Shown here: piece after piece, positions 15,636 through 23,396 of the stretch | Layout of the letters: each line of letters begins with the position of its first letter | Position numbering within the stretch: the first letter of the stretch is position 1 | DNA from: an uncultured Bacillota bacterium | GTDB taxonomy: Bacteria; Bacillota_A; Clostridia; Peptostreptococcales; Anaerovoracaceae | Reading direction: 5' to 3' | NCBI GenBank assembly: GCA_946628525.1 | Contig: CAMOWO010000001.1 | Span: forward strand, 1-23,708 | Length of the DNA: 23,708 nt | Program-made: the position numbers and the translations under genes | Notes under the pieces: generated by a model | Told to the model about the DNA's origin: nothing | Seen by the model: only the letters and a program-made list of their open reading frames with translations | Database searches by the model: none

Positions 15636-16353
15636 ACGGTCTAAACACCACTGCTCCGTGGAGCTTGCTGCCGTCCGGACTCTTAATGGCGACGATGTGT
15701 GCCCCGTCTTCCTTCGCGTACTCCAGAAGTACGCTGCTGGCCGACGGGATCTCATTTTTATAGACGATCTCTATGTCGCTGTAAGTATCCCAGTACAGCT
15801 CGTTTTCCAAAGCTTCCCGGGCGATCTCCATATACGTGGAGTTGTGGACGTGTCCGTTGTAGTCGTCCATGCAGCGATACGTCTCGATCACCCTGGTGGA
15901 CGCAGGTTCGATGCTGAATTTGCGCGGATTGATGTACTGGTAATCCGGGAAGTTCTTTTCATCCACCGTCCCGAACCCTTCCATGAGCTCGTCCGTCATG
16001 CGAAGTGGATTGCCCGTCTCTCCATCGATGGCGATCCAGATCGCCGAGGCCTTGGCCACGACTTCGTCCTCAAGATAGACGAGGAACTCCCGCTCTGAAC
16101 GGACTTTGGAGTATCCGCTGACCCACGTGACGACCCGCAGGGTACTGAACATTTCAGGTCTTCTGATCACCTGCATCTTGTAATTCATGGCCATCCATGA
16201 AACAGGGCTTATACCCGAAGTAGCTGTATGCCCCACCTTCGCGCCGATGTACATCGTAATGTTAGAAAACATCTCAAGAAGTGCTCTGTCGGTCAGTTTC
16301 TTGTTCATGTCTACATCCATGGCACCTGCAAAAAACTCTTTCTCAAACTTCAT
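15634..16353 (-). CDS. Acyl-ACP thioesterase (double hotdog)
   Basis: A 239-residue protein of the bacterial acyl-ACP thioesterase family related to plant FatA/FatB. It hydrolyses acyl-ACP to free fatty acid and ACP. The first hotdog repeat covers about 1-125, with LTDRALLEMFSNI, the WMAMNYKM strand and ETGNPLRMT; the second covers about 145-239, with DDYNGHVHNSTYMEIAREAL, where the Asn and His of NGHVHN fit the family's catalytic Asn/His positions. The start at ATG 16353 follows AAGGAGAACACAC. It is the last gene of an operon with the membrane-anchored FN3-like protein 20 bases upstream and an NhaC antiporter. The reason for that grouping is not obvious; a role in membrane lipid adjustment is possible. 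Confidence 0.85.
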   Translation of the reverse strand: MKFEKEFFAGAMDVDMNKKLTDRALLEMFSNITMYIGAKVGHTATSGISPVSWMAMNYKMQVIRRPEMFSTLRVVTWVSGYSKVRSEREFLVYLEDEVVAKASAIWIAIDGETGNPLRMTDELMEGFGTVDEKNFPDYQYINPRKFSIEPASTRVIETYRCMDDYNGHVHNSTYMEIAREALENELYWDTYSDIEIVYKNEIPSASSVLLEYAKEDGAHIVAIKSPDGSKLHGAVVFRP

Positions 16354-16373
16354 GTGTGTTCTCCTTAAAAATA

Positions 16374-17471
16374 TCAGTTATCGTAGTCGACAAATACCGT
16401 GCCTTTCTTCTTATCGAGGTCGACCCTCAGCTCTGTCCAGCCGAAGACCTCGATATCATACTCTACACCATACCCTTCGTCCCCCACTGTGAGGCTGCCT
16501 TGCGGCTGATCCAGCTCCGGCAGATCCCCCTTCTTGCAGGTGAATGTGAGTGTCTCTTTTTCGCCTGCCGCGATGACGGCGTCTTTATCTATCGTCAGTT
16601 CATAGCTGACGGTCTTGCCTTTTTTGTTCTTTGTCGCGAAGACGGTGCGGGTCCCCTTATCGATCTTGAGCCCCGCATTATATTTATGGCTCTTTACCGT
16701 GAGGGTAAGAGTGTCCCCTTCCGTTTTGAACTTGGTGACTTCGTACTGTCCGATGAAGTTCACTGCCGCAAGCTGCAGGCTCTCCGAGTACTCGGATACG
16801 ATGCGCTCCCCGTTCTCCTCTGCGAACGTGCGAGCTTTGTACGTATAGGATGTGCCCGGCTTTACGGATGTATCGTGCAGATCGAAGGCTTCCGTGCTGC
16901 CCCCTTCGGGGATCTCCGGTTCGACGCGCTCGAACTTCTTATCGCCCTTCGCTTTGCGATATAACTCGACACCATCCGCATCCATACCGCCATCCTTTTG
17001 GACGTAAAGATAGATGCACTGCGGACTGTTCTCGTCGTCCTCGCCGTAGCCGCCGTTGAGCAGTTCCGGCTTGGCAAGTCCTGCACATTCATATTGGGTG
17101 ATATTCTCATTGAAACTGTCGCATAGCAGCTTGTCCTTGCCGTAGCCCTTGATGACGTACGCATAGTAATGTCCGTTCTTTACGGTCTTGTCATCGAATG
17201 AGGTGTGAAGCCCGGATACGCTGCCGATCTTGTCGTATTTCTTGAATGGGACATTGTCCGATGTATAGATCTCTCCGGTAATATCGATCCTATAGATATC
17301 GTAGTGAAAAACGCCCCACTTCCTGTCCCACTTCACATCGATCTGCTGCGAGTGGGATGTTGTCTCGTAGTTTACTTCTTTGACCTTGCTCCCGCCGTAC
17401 GCATACAGCAGGCCTGCCGCCAGGATGGCTGCAAGGATCACAAGTATGATGGTTCGAAGTATCCCCTTCAA
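16374..17471 (-). CDS. Membrane-anchored protein with fibronectin-III-like repeats, function unknown
   Basis: A 365-residue protein with one N-terminal membrane helix (about residues 4-25: ILRTIILVILAAILAAGLL) and no lipobox or cleavage motif that I can see, so it is probably anchored with the bulk outside the cell. Two beta-rich repeats of FN3 type follow: ~32-120 (YDIYRID, GHYYAYVIKGYG) and ~132-236 (GVELYRKAKGDKKF, GTSYTYKARTF). A third beta domain covers ~238-365 and is rich in Lys, Asp and Thr. The start is TTG 17471, directly next to the antiporter stop, with AAGG upstream, so translation is likely coupled to the antiporter. I do not recognise a named family; it may be an accessory subunit or a surface adhesion-like protein. 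Confidence 0.65.
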   Translation of the reverse strand: MKGILRTIILVILAAILAAGLLYAYGGSKVKEVNYETTSHSQQIDVKWDRKWGVFHYDIYRIDITGEIYTSDNVPFKKYDKIGSVSGLHTSFDDKTVKNGHYYAYVIKGYGKDKLLCDSFNENITQYECAGLAKPELLNGGYGEDDENSPQCIYLYVQKDGGMDADGVELYRKAKGDKKFERVEPEIPEGGSTEAFDLHDTSVKPGTSYTYKARTFAEENGERIVSEYSESLQLAAVNFIGQYEVTKFKTEGDTLTLTVKSHKYNAGLKIDKGTRTVFATKNKKGKTVSYELTIDKDAVIAAGEKETLTFTCKKGDLPELDQPQGSLTVGDEGYGVEYDIEVFGWTELRVDLDKKKGTVFVDYDN

Positions 17472-18785
17472 CTATCTCGCCTTCCTTCTCGGTCCTACTA
17501 TGATGGAAATAATGACTGCAATGAGCAGGAATCCCTGATAGAACAGGAACGGAACGATGGTGATGCTCCCGATCCCTGCGATACCTGCTGCGATGAGAAG
17601 CTGTGCTCCGTATGGGATGATGCCCTGCCAGATGCAGGAGAAAATGTCGAGGATGGATGCTGCTCTTGCCGGCGGCACGTCGAATTCCTCGCTCACGTTC
17701 TTCGCCAGAGGTCCTGCCATAACGATGGCGACGGTGTTGTTGGCTGTGGCGATGTCCATGATCGATACCAGGACGCCGATGCCCAGTTCTCCGCCTCTTC
17801 TGCTCTTGAATCCTCTGCGGATGAGACTGAGGATGAATTCGAATCCTCCGAACTCCTTCATCAGGGCTCCGATGGATGCCACGAGGATCGTTACGATCAT
17901 CGTTTCGAACATGCCTTTTGTACCTTCACCCATTGCGCTGAGTGCACTGCTGACGGTAAGGGCTTTCGTCAGGATGCCTGTGATCATGCTGAGGATCGTG
18001 CCGCATCCGAGAACGATAAAGACGTTGACACCGCAAAGTGCTGCGATCAGTACGACGAAGTACGGCATCGCCTGCCAGAAGTTGAAGTCGAAGTGCTCCA
18101 GCTGCGCTCCCGAATTTCTCAGGCATAATACGATGAGAAGGATGAGAGTCGCGATCGCTGCCGGAAGAGCGATCCTGAAGTTTGCCTTGAACTTCTCTTT
18201 CATCTCGATGCCCTGGGTCTTCGTCGCTGCGATGGTCGTGTCACTGATGAAGGACAGGTTGTCGCCGAACATAGCTCCGCCGACGATCGTTGCAACGCAG
18301 AAGGCCAGATTGAGGTTCGCATCATTTGCGACGCTCATTGCGATCGGAGTGAGAACGGTGATCGTTCCGCAGGATGTACCCATCGCCATGGAAATGATGC
18401 AAGCGATGATGAACAGTCCCGGGATCGCAAAGCCTGACGGGATGATGTTCAAAAACATGTGCGCCGTACTCTCTGCGCCGCCCGCTGCTCCTGCCACGCC
18501 GCTGAAGGCTCCTGCCAGCAGGAATATGTAAAGCATGATCGTGATGTTGTCATCCCCTATTCCCTTGGCACATGCCGAGATCTTCTCGTCGAAAGGAAGA
18601 TCCTTGTTCTGTATGAAGGCCACCGCCAGTGCGATCATGAATGCCACTACGACTGACATGACATAGAATCCCATGCCGCCCTCTACAGGACTGATATACT
18701 CGTAATAGATGCCGCTTCCCAGATATACCACCAGGAAGATGATGATTGGCAGTAAAGCCAGACCATTAGGTTTTTTCTTTTCCAT
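17472..18785 (-). CDS. NhaC-family Na+/H+ antiporter-like transporter
   Basis: A 437-residue membrane protein with about 11-12 hydrophobic segments. Family features include AMGTSCGTITVLTPIA, the GGAMFGDNLSFISDTTIAA stretch that carries conserved acidic residues, and ATANNTVAIVMAGPLA in the second half. The family exchanges Na+ for H+ or for organic acids and amino acids. AAGGAG lies upstream of ATG 18785 and a TGATATAAT extended -10 lies ~40 bases upstream. It heads a three-gene operon with the FN3-like protein and the acyl-ACP thioesterase. It is a different subfamily from the antiporter of the sigma-54 operon, so the two should not be taken as duplicates. Confidence 0.85.
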   Translation of the reverse strand: MEKKKPNGLALLPIIIFLVVYLGSGIYYEYISPVEGGMGFYVMSVVVAFMIALAVAFIQNKDLPFDEKISACAKGIGDDNITIMLYIFLLAGAFSGVAGAAGGAESTAHMFLNIIPSGFAIPGLFIIACIISMAMGTSCGTITVLTPIAMSVANDANLNLAFCVATIVGGAMFGDNLSFISDTTIAATKTQGIEMKEKFKANFRIALPAAIATLILLIVLCLRNSGAQLEHFDFNFWQAMPYFVVLIAALCGVNVFIVLGCGTILSMITGILTKALTVSSALSAMGEGTKGMFETMIVTILVASIGALMKEFGGFEFILSLIRRGFKSRRGGELGIGVLVSIMDIATANNTVAIVMAGPLAKNVSEEFDVPPARAASILDIFSCIWQGIIPYGAQLLIAAGIAGIGSITIVPFLFYQGFLLIAVIISIIVGPRRKAR

Positions 18786-18825
18786 TTCTGAATTCTCCTT
18801 GATGCTGAATATTCGTGCAAAATAA

Positions 18826-18834
18826 ATTATATCA
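18826..18834 (-). promoter_or_regulatory. Extended -10 promoter of the antiporter/FN3/thioesterase operon
   Basis: Minus-strand TGATATAAT gives a perfect TATAAT with the TGn extension. Transcription would start near 18819, ~34 bases before the ATG. No good -35 is seen at 17 bases, which is tolerable with an extended -10. Confidence 0.6.
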
Positions 18835-18911
18835 CAGATGCAAATGATTGGCGGGGAAAAATAAAAAAGGAAGGCGGCCCGCAGTTTACACCACCTTGCA
18901 AAACGGAATAG

Positions 18912-18942
18912 AAAATCCCGGGACTCACCCTCCCGGGATTTT
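18912..18942. terminator. Perfect bidirectional-looking hairpin at the end of the nrd operon
   Basis: AAAATCCCGGGA (18912-18923) and TCCCGGGATTTT (18931-18942) make a perfect 12-bp stem with a 7-base loop; both sides offer A/T runs. It lies 110 bases past the nrdG stop, so it most likely ends the leftward nrd transcript before the next leftward promoter. Confidence 0.8.
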
Positions 18943-19052
18943 CATTTGAAGATAATGAACTATGTCCTTTGTCATTACACGGCTATTACAACCTATTTGA
19001 GCGTCCTGCGCAATGTCGAAATATGTTAATTTCTTCCAGCAATCGGTGCTCA

Positions 19053-19562
19053 TTAATTCCCCAGCCATCTGTCGCTGGTTTCGATCACCGCCTTGCCCAC
19101 TGCGAGGGACTGGCTCACATTGATGATGCGCTGGTTCCTGCTCCCTTTGAAGGCGAGTTCCAGGCTCCGCTCCGACTCCTCATAGGGACCGTCGATGAGC
19201 ACATCGATGGACTCTAAGAGATCCCTGCGGGCATCCTTTGCATCATAAAGTTCTTCGAATGTGTAGCCGCTGTAAGATGCGACCTCGTAACCCGACTCTT
19301 TGAGAAGGCCTGCAAACTTCGCGAAATCTTCTGCCTGCGCGAAGGGCTCTCCGCCCGAGAACGTCACGCCGTGGCAGAGAGGATTGGCCTTCACGATCTC
19401 CAGAAGTTTCTCCGGGTCGAATCCCGTTCCTCCCTCGAAGGCCCAGGTCTCCGGGTTATGACATCCGTGGCATCTGTGAGGACAGCCCTGGGCGAAGAAC
19501 GCCGTGCGTATGCCGGGGCCGTCAACGATGCTGTCTTCCTGTATTCCTGCTAGATATATCAT
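19053..19562 (-). CDS. nrdG: Anaerobic ribonucleotide reductase activating protein (radical SAM)
   Basis: A 169-residue radical-SAM activase. It uses a [4Fe-4S] cluster and S-adenosylmethionine to place the glycyl radical on NrdD. The cluster cysteines are C27, C31 and C34 in the CxxxCxxC motif CPHRCHGC. VDGPGIRTAFFAQGC lies just before it and the SAM-binding GVTFSGGEPF at ~66-75. The length is typical. Its ATG overlaps the stop codon of the 55-residue ORF upstream (TAATG), so the activase and the peptide carrying the predicted radical site should be made together. Confidence 0.95.
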   Translation of the reverse strand: MIYLAGIQEDSIVDGPGIRTAFFAQGCPHRCHGCHNPETWAFEGGTGFDPEKLLEIVKANPLCHGVTFSGGEPFAQAEDFAKFAGLLKESGYEVASYSGYTFEELYDAKDARRDLLESIDVLIDGPYEESERSLELAFKGSRNQRIINVSQSLAVGKAVIETSDRWLGN

Positions 19563-19729
19563 TAGTGCTCAAGTCCGTGCTTTACTCTATCTCTTTCTTC
19601 GGCGCGCTTCGCGTCGTTCCACTTATCCATCGTTCCTACGAGATATCCTGTGATCCTGCGGATCCTCTCGAAACTAACGCCTTCTCCCATTCTCTCCTGC
19701 TTCGCAGTGATGTTGATATTCTCTGTCAT
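19562..19729 (-). CDS. Separate 55-residue NrdD C-terminal segment with glycyl-radical-like motif
   Basis: The ORF starts at ATG 19729, eight bases after AGGAGG, and ends in TAA overlapping the nrdG ATG. Residues 21-51 (ERIRRITGYLVG, DKWNDAKRAEERDRVKH) align with the last part of ordinary class III reductases: E. coli NrdD has RRVCGYLG then EEVKRRVKH, and the Thermotoga type has SRIVGYY then NWNKGK. In those proteins the Gly before Tyr is the glycyl radical; here it is G28. NrdD just upstream ends shortly after its CPRCG zinc motif. The simplest reading is that the radical-bearing tail is a separate small subunit. I believe similar short ORFs follow nrdD in other Clostridia but cannot check. 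No sign of a frameshift is seen. Confidence 0.8.
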   Translation of the reverse strand: MTENINITAKQERMGEGVSFERIRRITGYLVGTMDKWNDAKRAEERDRVKHGLEH

Positions 19730-19744
19730 TTGTACTTCCTCCTA

Positions 19745-22030
19745 TTATTCGATTCCCTGGAATGCCGGCATCTCAGGGTAAAGTTTCTTGAGCTGCTGTG
19801 CTCTTTCAAATGGTATCTGCTCACCTTCACGTCTTCCGCATCTCGGACAAACATCTCCGATGACGCCTACGTATCCGCAGACAGGGTCTCTGTCTACCGG
19901 GTGGTTGATGCTGCCGTATCCGACGCCTGCATCGTGCATCCATCTTACGACGGTCTCGAATGCCTCTACGTTCTTCGCGGTATCGCCATCCAGCTCGACA
20001 TAGCTGATGTGGCCGGCGTTACAAAGAGCGTGGTACGGTGCTTCCAGGCGGATCTTGTCGTATGCTGAGATCGGGAACCATACCGGGATGTGGAAACTGT
20101 TGGTGTAATATTCTTTATCTGTAACTCCCTTGATCTTGCCGTATCTGTGCTGATCCTGTCGGATGAATCTGCCGGAGAGACCTTCTGCCGGTGTGGCGAG
20201 AAGCGTGAAGTTCATCTTCATCTCCTGGGACTTCTTGTTGCAGAATTCTCTCATGTGGCCGATGATCTCAAGGCCCTTGGCTTCGGATTCTTCGGATTCT
20301 CCGTGGTGCTTGCCGTAGAGAACAGTCAGTGTCTCTGCCAGACCGATGAATCCCATGGAGAGTGTCCCGTGCTTGAGAACTTCTCTCAGCTCATCGGTGA
20401 GCTTGAGCTTGTCGGAATCCAGCCATACGCCCTGTCCCATCAGGAACGGGAAGTTATATACGTGCTTGCTTGCCTGTATCTCGAATCTGTCGAGGAGCTG
20501 CTGTGCCACGAGTTCCATCATAGCGTCCAGTTTCTCGTAAAAGACCTTCTCATCACCCTTGGCTTCCAGTGCCAGTCTCGGCAGGTTGATGGATGTGAAG
20601 GACAGGTTTCCTCTTGAGAACGCGATCTCTCTGTCAGGGTCGTAGACGTTGCCCATTACCCTGGTCCTGCATCCCATGGTGGCTACCTCTGTCTCCGGTC
20701 TTCCCGGTACGTAGTACTGGAGGTTGAATGGTGCATCCAGGAACGTGTAGTTCGGGAAGAGCCTCTTGGCGCTTACCTTACAGCTCAGATGGAACAGATC
20801 GTAGTTCGGATCCTCCTTATTGTAGTTGACACCTTCCTTGACCTTGAAGATGTGGATCGGGAAGATACATGTTTCTCCGTGTCCGAGGCCTGCATCCAGT
20901 GCCATCAGGATGTTCTTGATGGCCATTCTGCCCTCCGGCGTCGTGTCTGTTCCGTAGTTGATGGACGAGAACGGGGTCTGTGCGCCGGCTCTCGAATGCA
21001 TCGTATTCAGGTTATGTACGAGACCTTCCATGGCCTGGTACGTGTCTCTGTCCGTCTTCTCATAGGACCTCTTGGCTGCCCTCTTCGCGAACTTCAGTGC
21101 TTCCTCCGTCGTTACGAAATCGTAAGCCGCCGTCAGTTCTTCTGCAAAGGCGTCACGCAGCGCATCTTCGCACTCCATTCTGATGGAGATGCCGCTCTTT
21201 CTCTCTGCGGCAGCTGCCACTTCCTTCATGGTCGGAAGGACATCATCCATGTCGTACTTGTCTTCGATGATGTCTGCCATCGTCCTGATGAACGTCTTGC
21301 GGTATGTCTTGGCAACACCTTCTGCCATCGCATAATCGAAGTTCGGGATGGACTGTCCGCCGTGCTGGTCGTTCTGGTTCGACTGGATCGCGATGGCGGC
21401 CAGGGCTGCGTAACTCTGGATGCTCTGAGGCTCTCTCAGATATCCGTGTCCCGTGGAGAAGCCATCGTGGAACAGTTTCAGTATATCGATCTGACAACAT
21501 GTCGTCGTCATGGAATAAAAGTCAAAGTCATGGATATGGATGTCGCCTTCGCTGTAGGCCTTCGCGTGCTCCGGTCTCAGAAGGTACATCTCGTTATATG
21601 CCTTCGCGCCTGCTGCTCCGATCTGCAGCATAGCACCCATGGCTGTATTGCCGTCGATGTTGGCATTGTCACGCTTCATATCGCTGATGCGTGCATCCAC
21701 GTTGGTGATCTCATCGATGGTCTTCATCAGAGATGTATGTGCTTCTCTGACTCTCGTCCTGTCGGATCTGTAAAGGATGTATGCCTTGGCGGCTGCAGGG
21801 AACCCGTGGTCCATCAGTTCCTGCTCTACGAAGTCCTGGATACTCTCGATATCAGGGGCCTCCGTTACGAATTTCGCTTCCAGATCTCTCTGGACTGCGT
21901 TGGCAACATTCGCCGCATCTGATGCATCACCGTCGCTTGCAGCTGTCATTGCCTTGAGGATCGCGTTGGCGATCTTGCTCTCGTCGTACAGTACGACTCT
22001 TCCGTCTCTCTTAATAATACTGTGTATCAT
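19745..22030 (-). CDS. nrdD: Anaerobic ribonucleoside-triphosphate reductase, main subunit lacking the usual C-terminal tail
   Basis: A 761-residue class III reductase that makes deoxyribonucleotides from ribonucleoside triphosphates without oxygen. Residues 1-~100 are the ATP-cone allosteric domain (IIKRDGRVVLYDESKIANAI). The barrel carries TTTCCQID (C178/C179) and TMGCRTRVMG, whose C454 fits the thiyl radical position. Zinc-type cysteines lie at C718 and C728/C731 (CPRC). Past them there are only ~30 residues and no RxxGY motif of the usual glycyl radical tail, which is found instead in the next ORF. A CGY does occur at 718-720, before the CPRC. I chose ATG 22030, six bases after GGAG, over a longer frame from 22090 that would run through the promoter region. 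First gene of nrdD-ORF55-nrdG. Confidence 0.93.
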   Translation of the reverse strand: MIHSIIKRDGRVVLYDESKIANAILKAMTAASDGDASDAANVANAVQRDLEAKFVTEAPDIESIQDFVEQELMDHGFPAAAKAYILYRSDRTRVREAHTSLMKTIDEITNVDARISDMKRDNANIDGNTAMGAMLQIGAAGAKAYNEMYLLRPEHAKAYSEGDIHIHDFDFYSMTTTCCQIDILKLFHDGFSTGHGYLREPQSIQSYAALAAIAIQSNQNDQHGGQSIPNFDYAMAEGVAKTYRKTFIRTMADIIEDKYDMDDVLPTMKEVAAAAERKSGISIRMECEDALRDAFAEELTAAYDFVTTEEALKFAKRAAKRSYEKTDRDTYQAMEGLVHNLNTMHSRAGAQTPFSSINYGTDTTPEGRMAIKNILMALDAGLGHGETCIFPIHIFKVKEGVNYNKEDPNYDLFHLSCKVSAKRLFPNYTFLDAPFNLQYYVPGRPETEVATMGCRTRVMGNVYDPDREIAFSRGNLSFTSINLPRLALEAKGDEKVFYEKLDAMMELVAQQLLDRFEIQASKHVYNFPFLMGQGVWLDSDKLKLTDELREVLKHGTLSMGFIGLAETLTVLYGKHHGESEESEAKGLEIIGHMREFCNKKSQEMKMNFTLLATPAEGLSGRFIRQDQHRYGKIKGVTDKEYYTNSFHIPVWFPISAYDKIRLEAPYHALCNAGHISYVELDGDTAKNVEAFETVVRWMHDAGVGYGSINHPVDRDPVCGYVGVIGDVCPRCGRREGEQIPFERAQQLKKLYPEMPAFQGIE

Positions 22031-22078
22031 CTCAAACTCCACAAACAAACAAAATTTAGCCATATTGCCTATGCTATT

Positions 22079-22107
22079 ATTTAAACACAATATATGGGTG
22101 CTGTCAA
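22079..22107 (-). promoter_or_regulatory. Promoter of the nrd operon
   Basis: Minus-strand TTGACA (22107-22102) is followed by exactly 17 bases and TTAAAT (22084-22079). The start would be near 22072, ~42 bases before the nrdD ATG. One NrdR-like box fills the spacer. Confidence 0.7.
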
Positions 22108-22132
22108 TAGGACAACACCCAATATATGCTAC
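22085..22132. promoter_or_regulatory. Tandem NrdR boxes over the nrd promoter
   Basis: Two sites share the core AATATAT at 22089-22095 and 22121-22127, in 16-bp boxes ACACAATATATGGGTG (22085-22100) and ACCCAATATATGCTAC (22117-22132). The 32-bp spacing, about three helical turns, and the likeness to ACACWATATATWGTGT are the hallmarks of NrdR repressor sites. The first box sits between -10 and -35 and the second just upstream of the -35, so binding would block RNA polymerase. Confidence 0.75.
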
Positions 22133-22166
22133 CAGTTTTTGTATTTTTATTCAGAGCGAGTTCTGA

Positions 22167-22472
22167 TCAGAACAGCAGATGCGCGATCGGACAGACGATG
22201 AGGATACTGATGAACGTGCTCTTGAGGAGCTCACTTCTCTGCATGATCTGCGGCGCTGCTTTGCCGATCAGAGCGCCAAGGGCGGAGATGGTGAGGATCG
22301 CCACGCAAAGGGTGGGCAGTACGTTCTCGGCGGCGTACGATATCTCATCGGCGATGATCTTGACGATGATCGTCCAGCTGCCTTTGTATTTGATGGGGAT
22401 CATGAAGATCACGATCCCGATGATCGACGGGATGAGAAAGCCCGCCATCAGTTTTGCTCTGTGTTTATCCAT
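22167..22472 (-). pseudogene. N-terminal fragment of a YjiH-like (nucleoside-recognition/GATE) membrane protein
   Basis: A 101-residue ORF with three hydrophobic segments. Its LMAGFLIPSIIGIVIFMIPI start, GSWTIIVKIIADEI and ISALGALIGKAAP match the beginning of YjiH-type membrane proteins, which are normally over 400 residues. After LLKSTFISILIVC the frame ends and the nrd control region begins within ~35 bases, so about three quarters of the gene is missing. It keeps a GAGGAAGG ribosome binding site and a good -10 upstream, so a short peptide may still be made. It could instead be a genuine small membrane protein. Confidence 0.5.
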
Positions 22473-22503
22473 GTTACCTTCCTCGGATTTTTTATGCGAG
22501 GAG

Positions 22504-22512
22504 ATTATATCA
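22504..22512 (-). promoter_or_regulatory. Extended -10 promoter of the YjiH-like fragment
   Basis: Minus-strand TGATATAAT, the same extended -10 as at 18826, lies ~31 bases before the ATG at 22472; TTCAAT 18 bases upstream is a weak -35. Confidence 0.55.
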
Positions 22513-22523
22513 TATTTGGAGAG

Positions 22524-22529
22524 TATAAT
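22524..22529 (+). promoter_or_regulatory. Possible -10 of budA
   Basis: A perfect TATAAT on the plus strand ~60 bases before the budA start. No convincing -35 is visible. It lies back to back with the leftward promoter at 22504-22512. Confidence 0.3.
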
Positions 22530-22589
22530 TGAATGTTGTGGTATGATAATGATGATAGTTACTGCGCCTTTTGATTTTAGGTGGATGAG

Positions 22590-23312
22590 ATGAAGATGTT
22601 TCAGGTATCAACACTGCAGGCTCTTGCACTTGGATATTCCCGTTCCGTTGTAACAGTCAGGCAGCTGCTGGAGCACGGCAGCATAGGACTTGGCACTTTT
22701 GAAGATGTGAACGGTGAAATGATCGTTGTGGACGGGCAGTGCTTCCGGGCTACGGAAGATGGCACTGCTTATGAAGCAGCCCCGGATATGGGGGTCCCTT
22801 TCGCTTCTGTCGCTTCGGCTGAGGGCGGCTTGGAATTTGATATAGAAAAGATCGGTGATATCGAAAAGCTCAAGGAGATCCTCACTTTGAAGATCGAGGA
22901 GGATTTCGGGCTGAACAGCATGCACATCGCCAGGATCGACGGTTCATTTGGGATCGTGCGTGCCCGGTCGGAATCTGCATACCGCTCCCACCACGTAGAT
23001 CTCAAAGATATCCTCTCCAAGACGCAGCGGGACTTCGCCTTCGAGAACATCTGCGGCTCGCTGGTATGCATCTACTACCCTGACTACATGGATGGGATCA
23101 ATGCTCCCGGCTGGCATATCCATTTCTTATCGGAAGACAAGACGAAAGGCGGACACGTATTCGATCTGTCCATTTCCGAGGCGCAGGTGATGCTGTCTAA
23201 GATCAACAAGATCGAGATCCAGCTGCCGAGCGAGCCTGCATTTGATACTTACTCGCTCAAGCAGGCTTCGGGGGATGACATCAAGAAAGTGGAACAAGGA
23301 GACGGGAGATAG
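22590..23312 (+). CDS. budA: Alpha-acetolactate decarboxylase
   Basis: A 240-residue enzyme that converts acetolactate to acetoin and CO2 in the cytoplasm, diverting pyruvate to a neutral product. Conserved parts are GSIGLGTFEDVNGEMIVVDG near residues 31-50, the PFASVA stretch, RSHHVDLKDI, and GWHIHFLSEDKTKGGHVFD, whose three histidines fit the zinc ligands of the family. The C-terminus is complete. I chose ATG 22590, five bases after AGGTGG; a GTG at 22581 lies within the ribosome binding site, and ATG 22596 is also possible. No acetolactate synthase or butanediol dehydrogenase gene is adjacent. The gene ends five bases before a truncated toxin gene on the other strand. Confidence 0.9.
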   Translation: MKMFQVSTLQALALGYSRSVVTVRQLLEHGSIGLGTFEDVNGEMIVVDGQCFRATEDGTAYEAAPDMGVPFASVASAEGGLEFDIEKIGDIEKLKEILTLKIEEDFGLNSMHIARIDGSFGIVRARSESAYRSHHVDLKDILSKTQRDFAFENICGSLVCIYYPDYMDGINAPGWHIHFLSEDKTKGGHVFDLSISEAQVMLSKINKIEIQLPSEPAFDTYSLKQASGDDIKKVEQGDGR

Positions 23313-23396
23313 GGGTTTGAGATCATAACCACGTTTCTTGATACGTTTGTAGTCTTTGCGAAATTTTGTGGTAGTAACTAGCTGTAGCATGCTCAT
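23310..23396 (-). pseudogene. Truncated YafQ/RelE-type toxin gene
   Basis: Only the first ~29 codons look like a toxin: MLQLVTTTKFRKDYKRIKKRG then YDLKPL, the start of YafQ-family mRNA interferases, normally ~90 residues. The frame stays open to 23127, but those residues are the reverse of the budA 3' end and carry none of the family's catalytic histidines in context. The ATG overlaps the antitoxin stop (ATGA), as in an intact dinJ-yafQ pair. The gene was probably cut when this segment joined budA. Confidence 0.75.

Noticed and set aside
17205..18531. Two overlapping plus-strand frames of over 300 codons
   Set aside because: Both are antisense to the antiporter and FN3-like genes; the latter genes have family motifs and proper ribosome binding sites.
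20789..21922. Open frame of 377 codons on the plus strand
   Set aside because: It is antisense to nrdD, with unnatural composition and no start signal.
22031..22090. N-terminal extension of NrdD from 22090
   Set aside because: It would run through the promoter -10 and start in the NrdR box; the ATG at 22030 has a ribosome binding site and begins the ATP-cone.
23127..23309. C-terminal two thirds of the apparent toxin frame
   Set aside because: It is simply the reverse strand of the budA 3' end, without toxin family residues.
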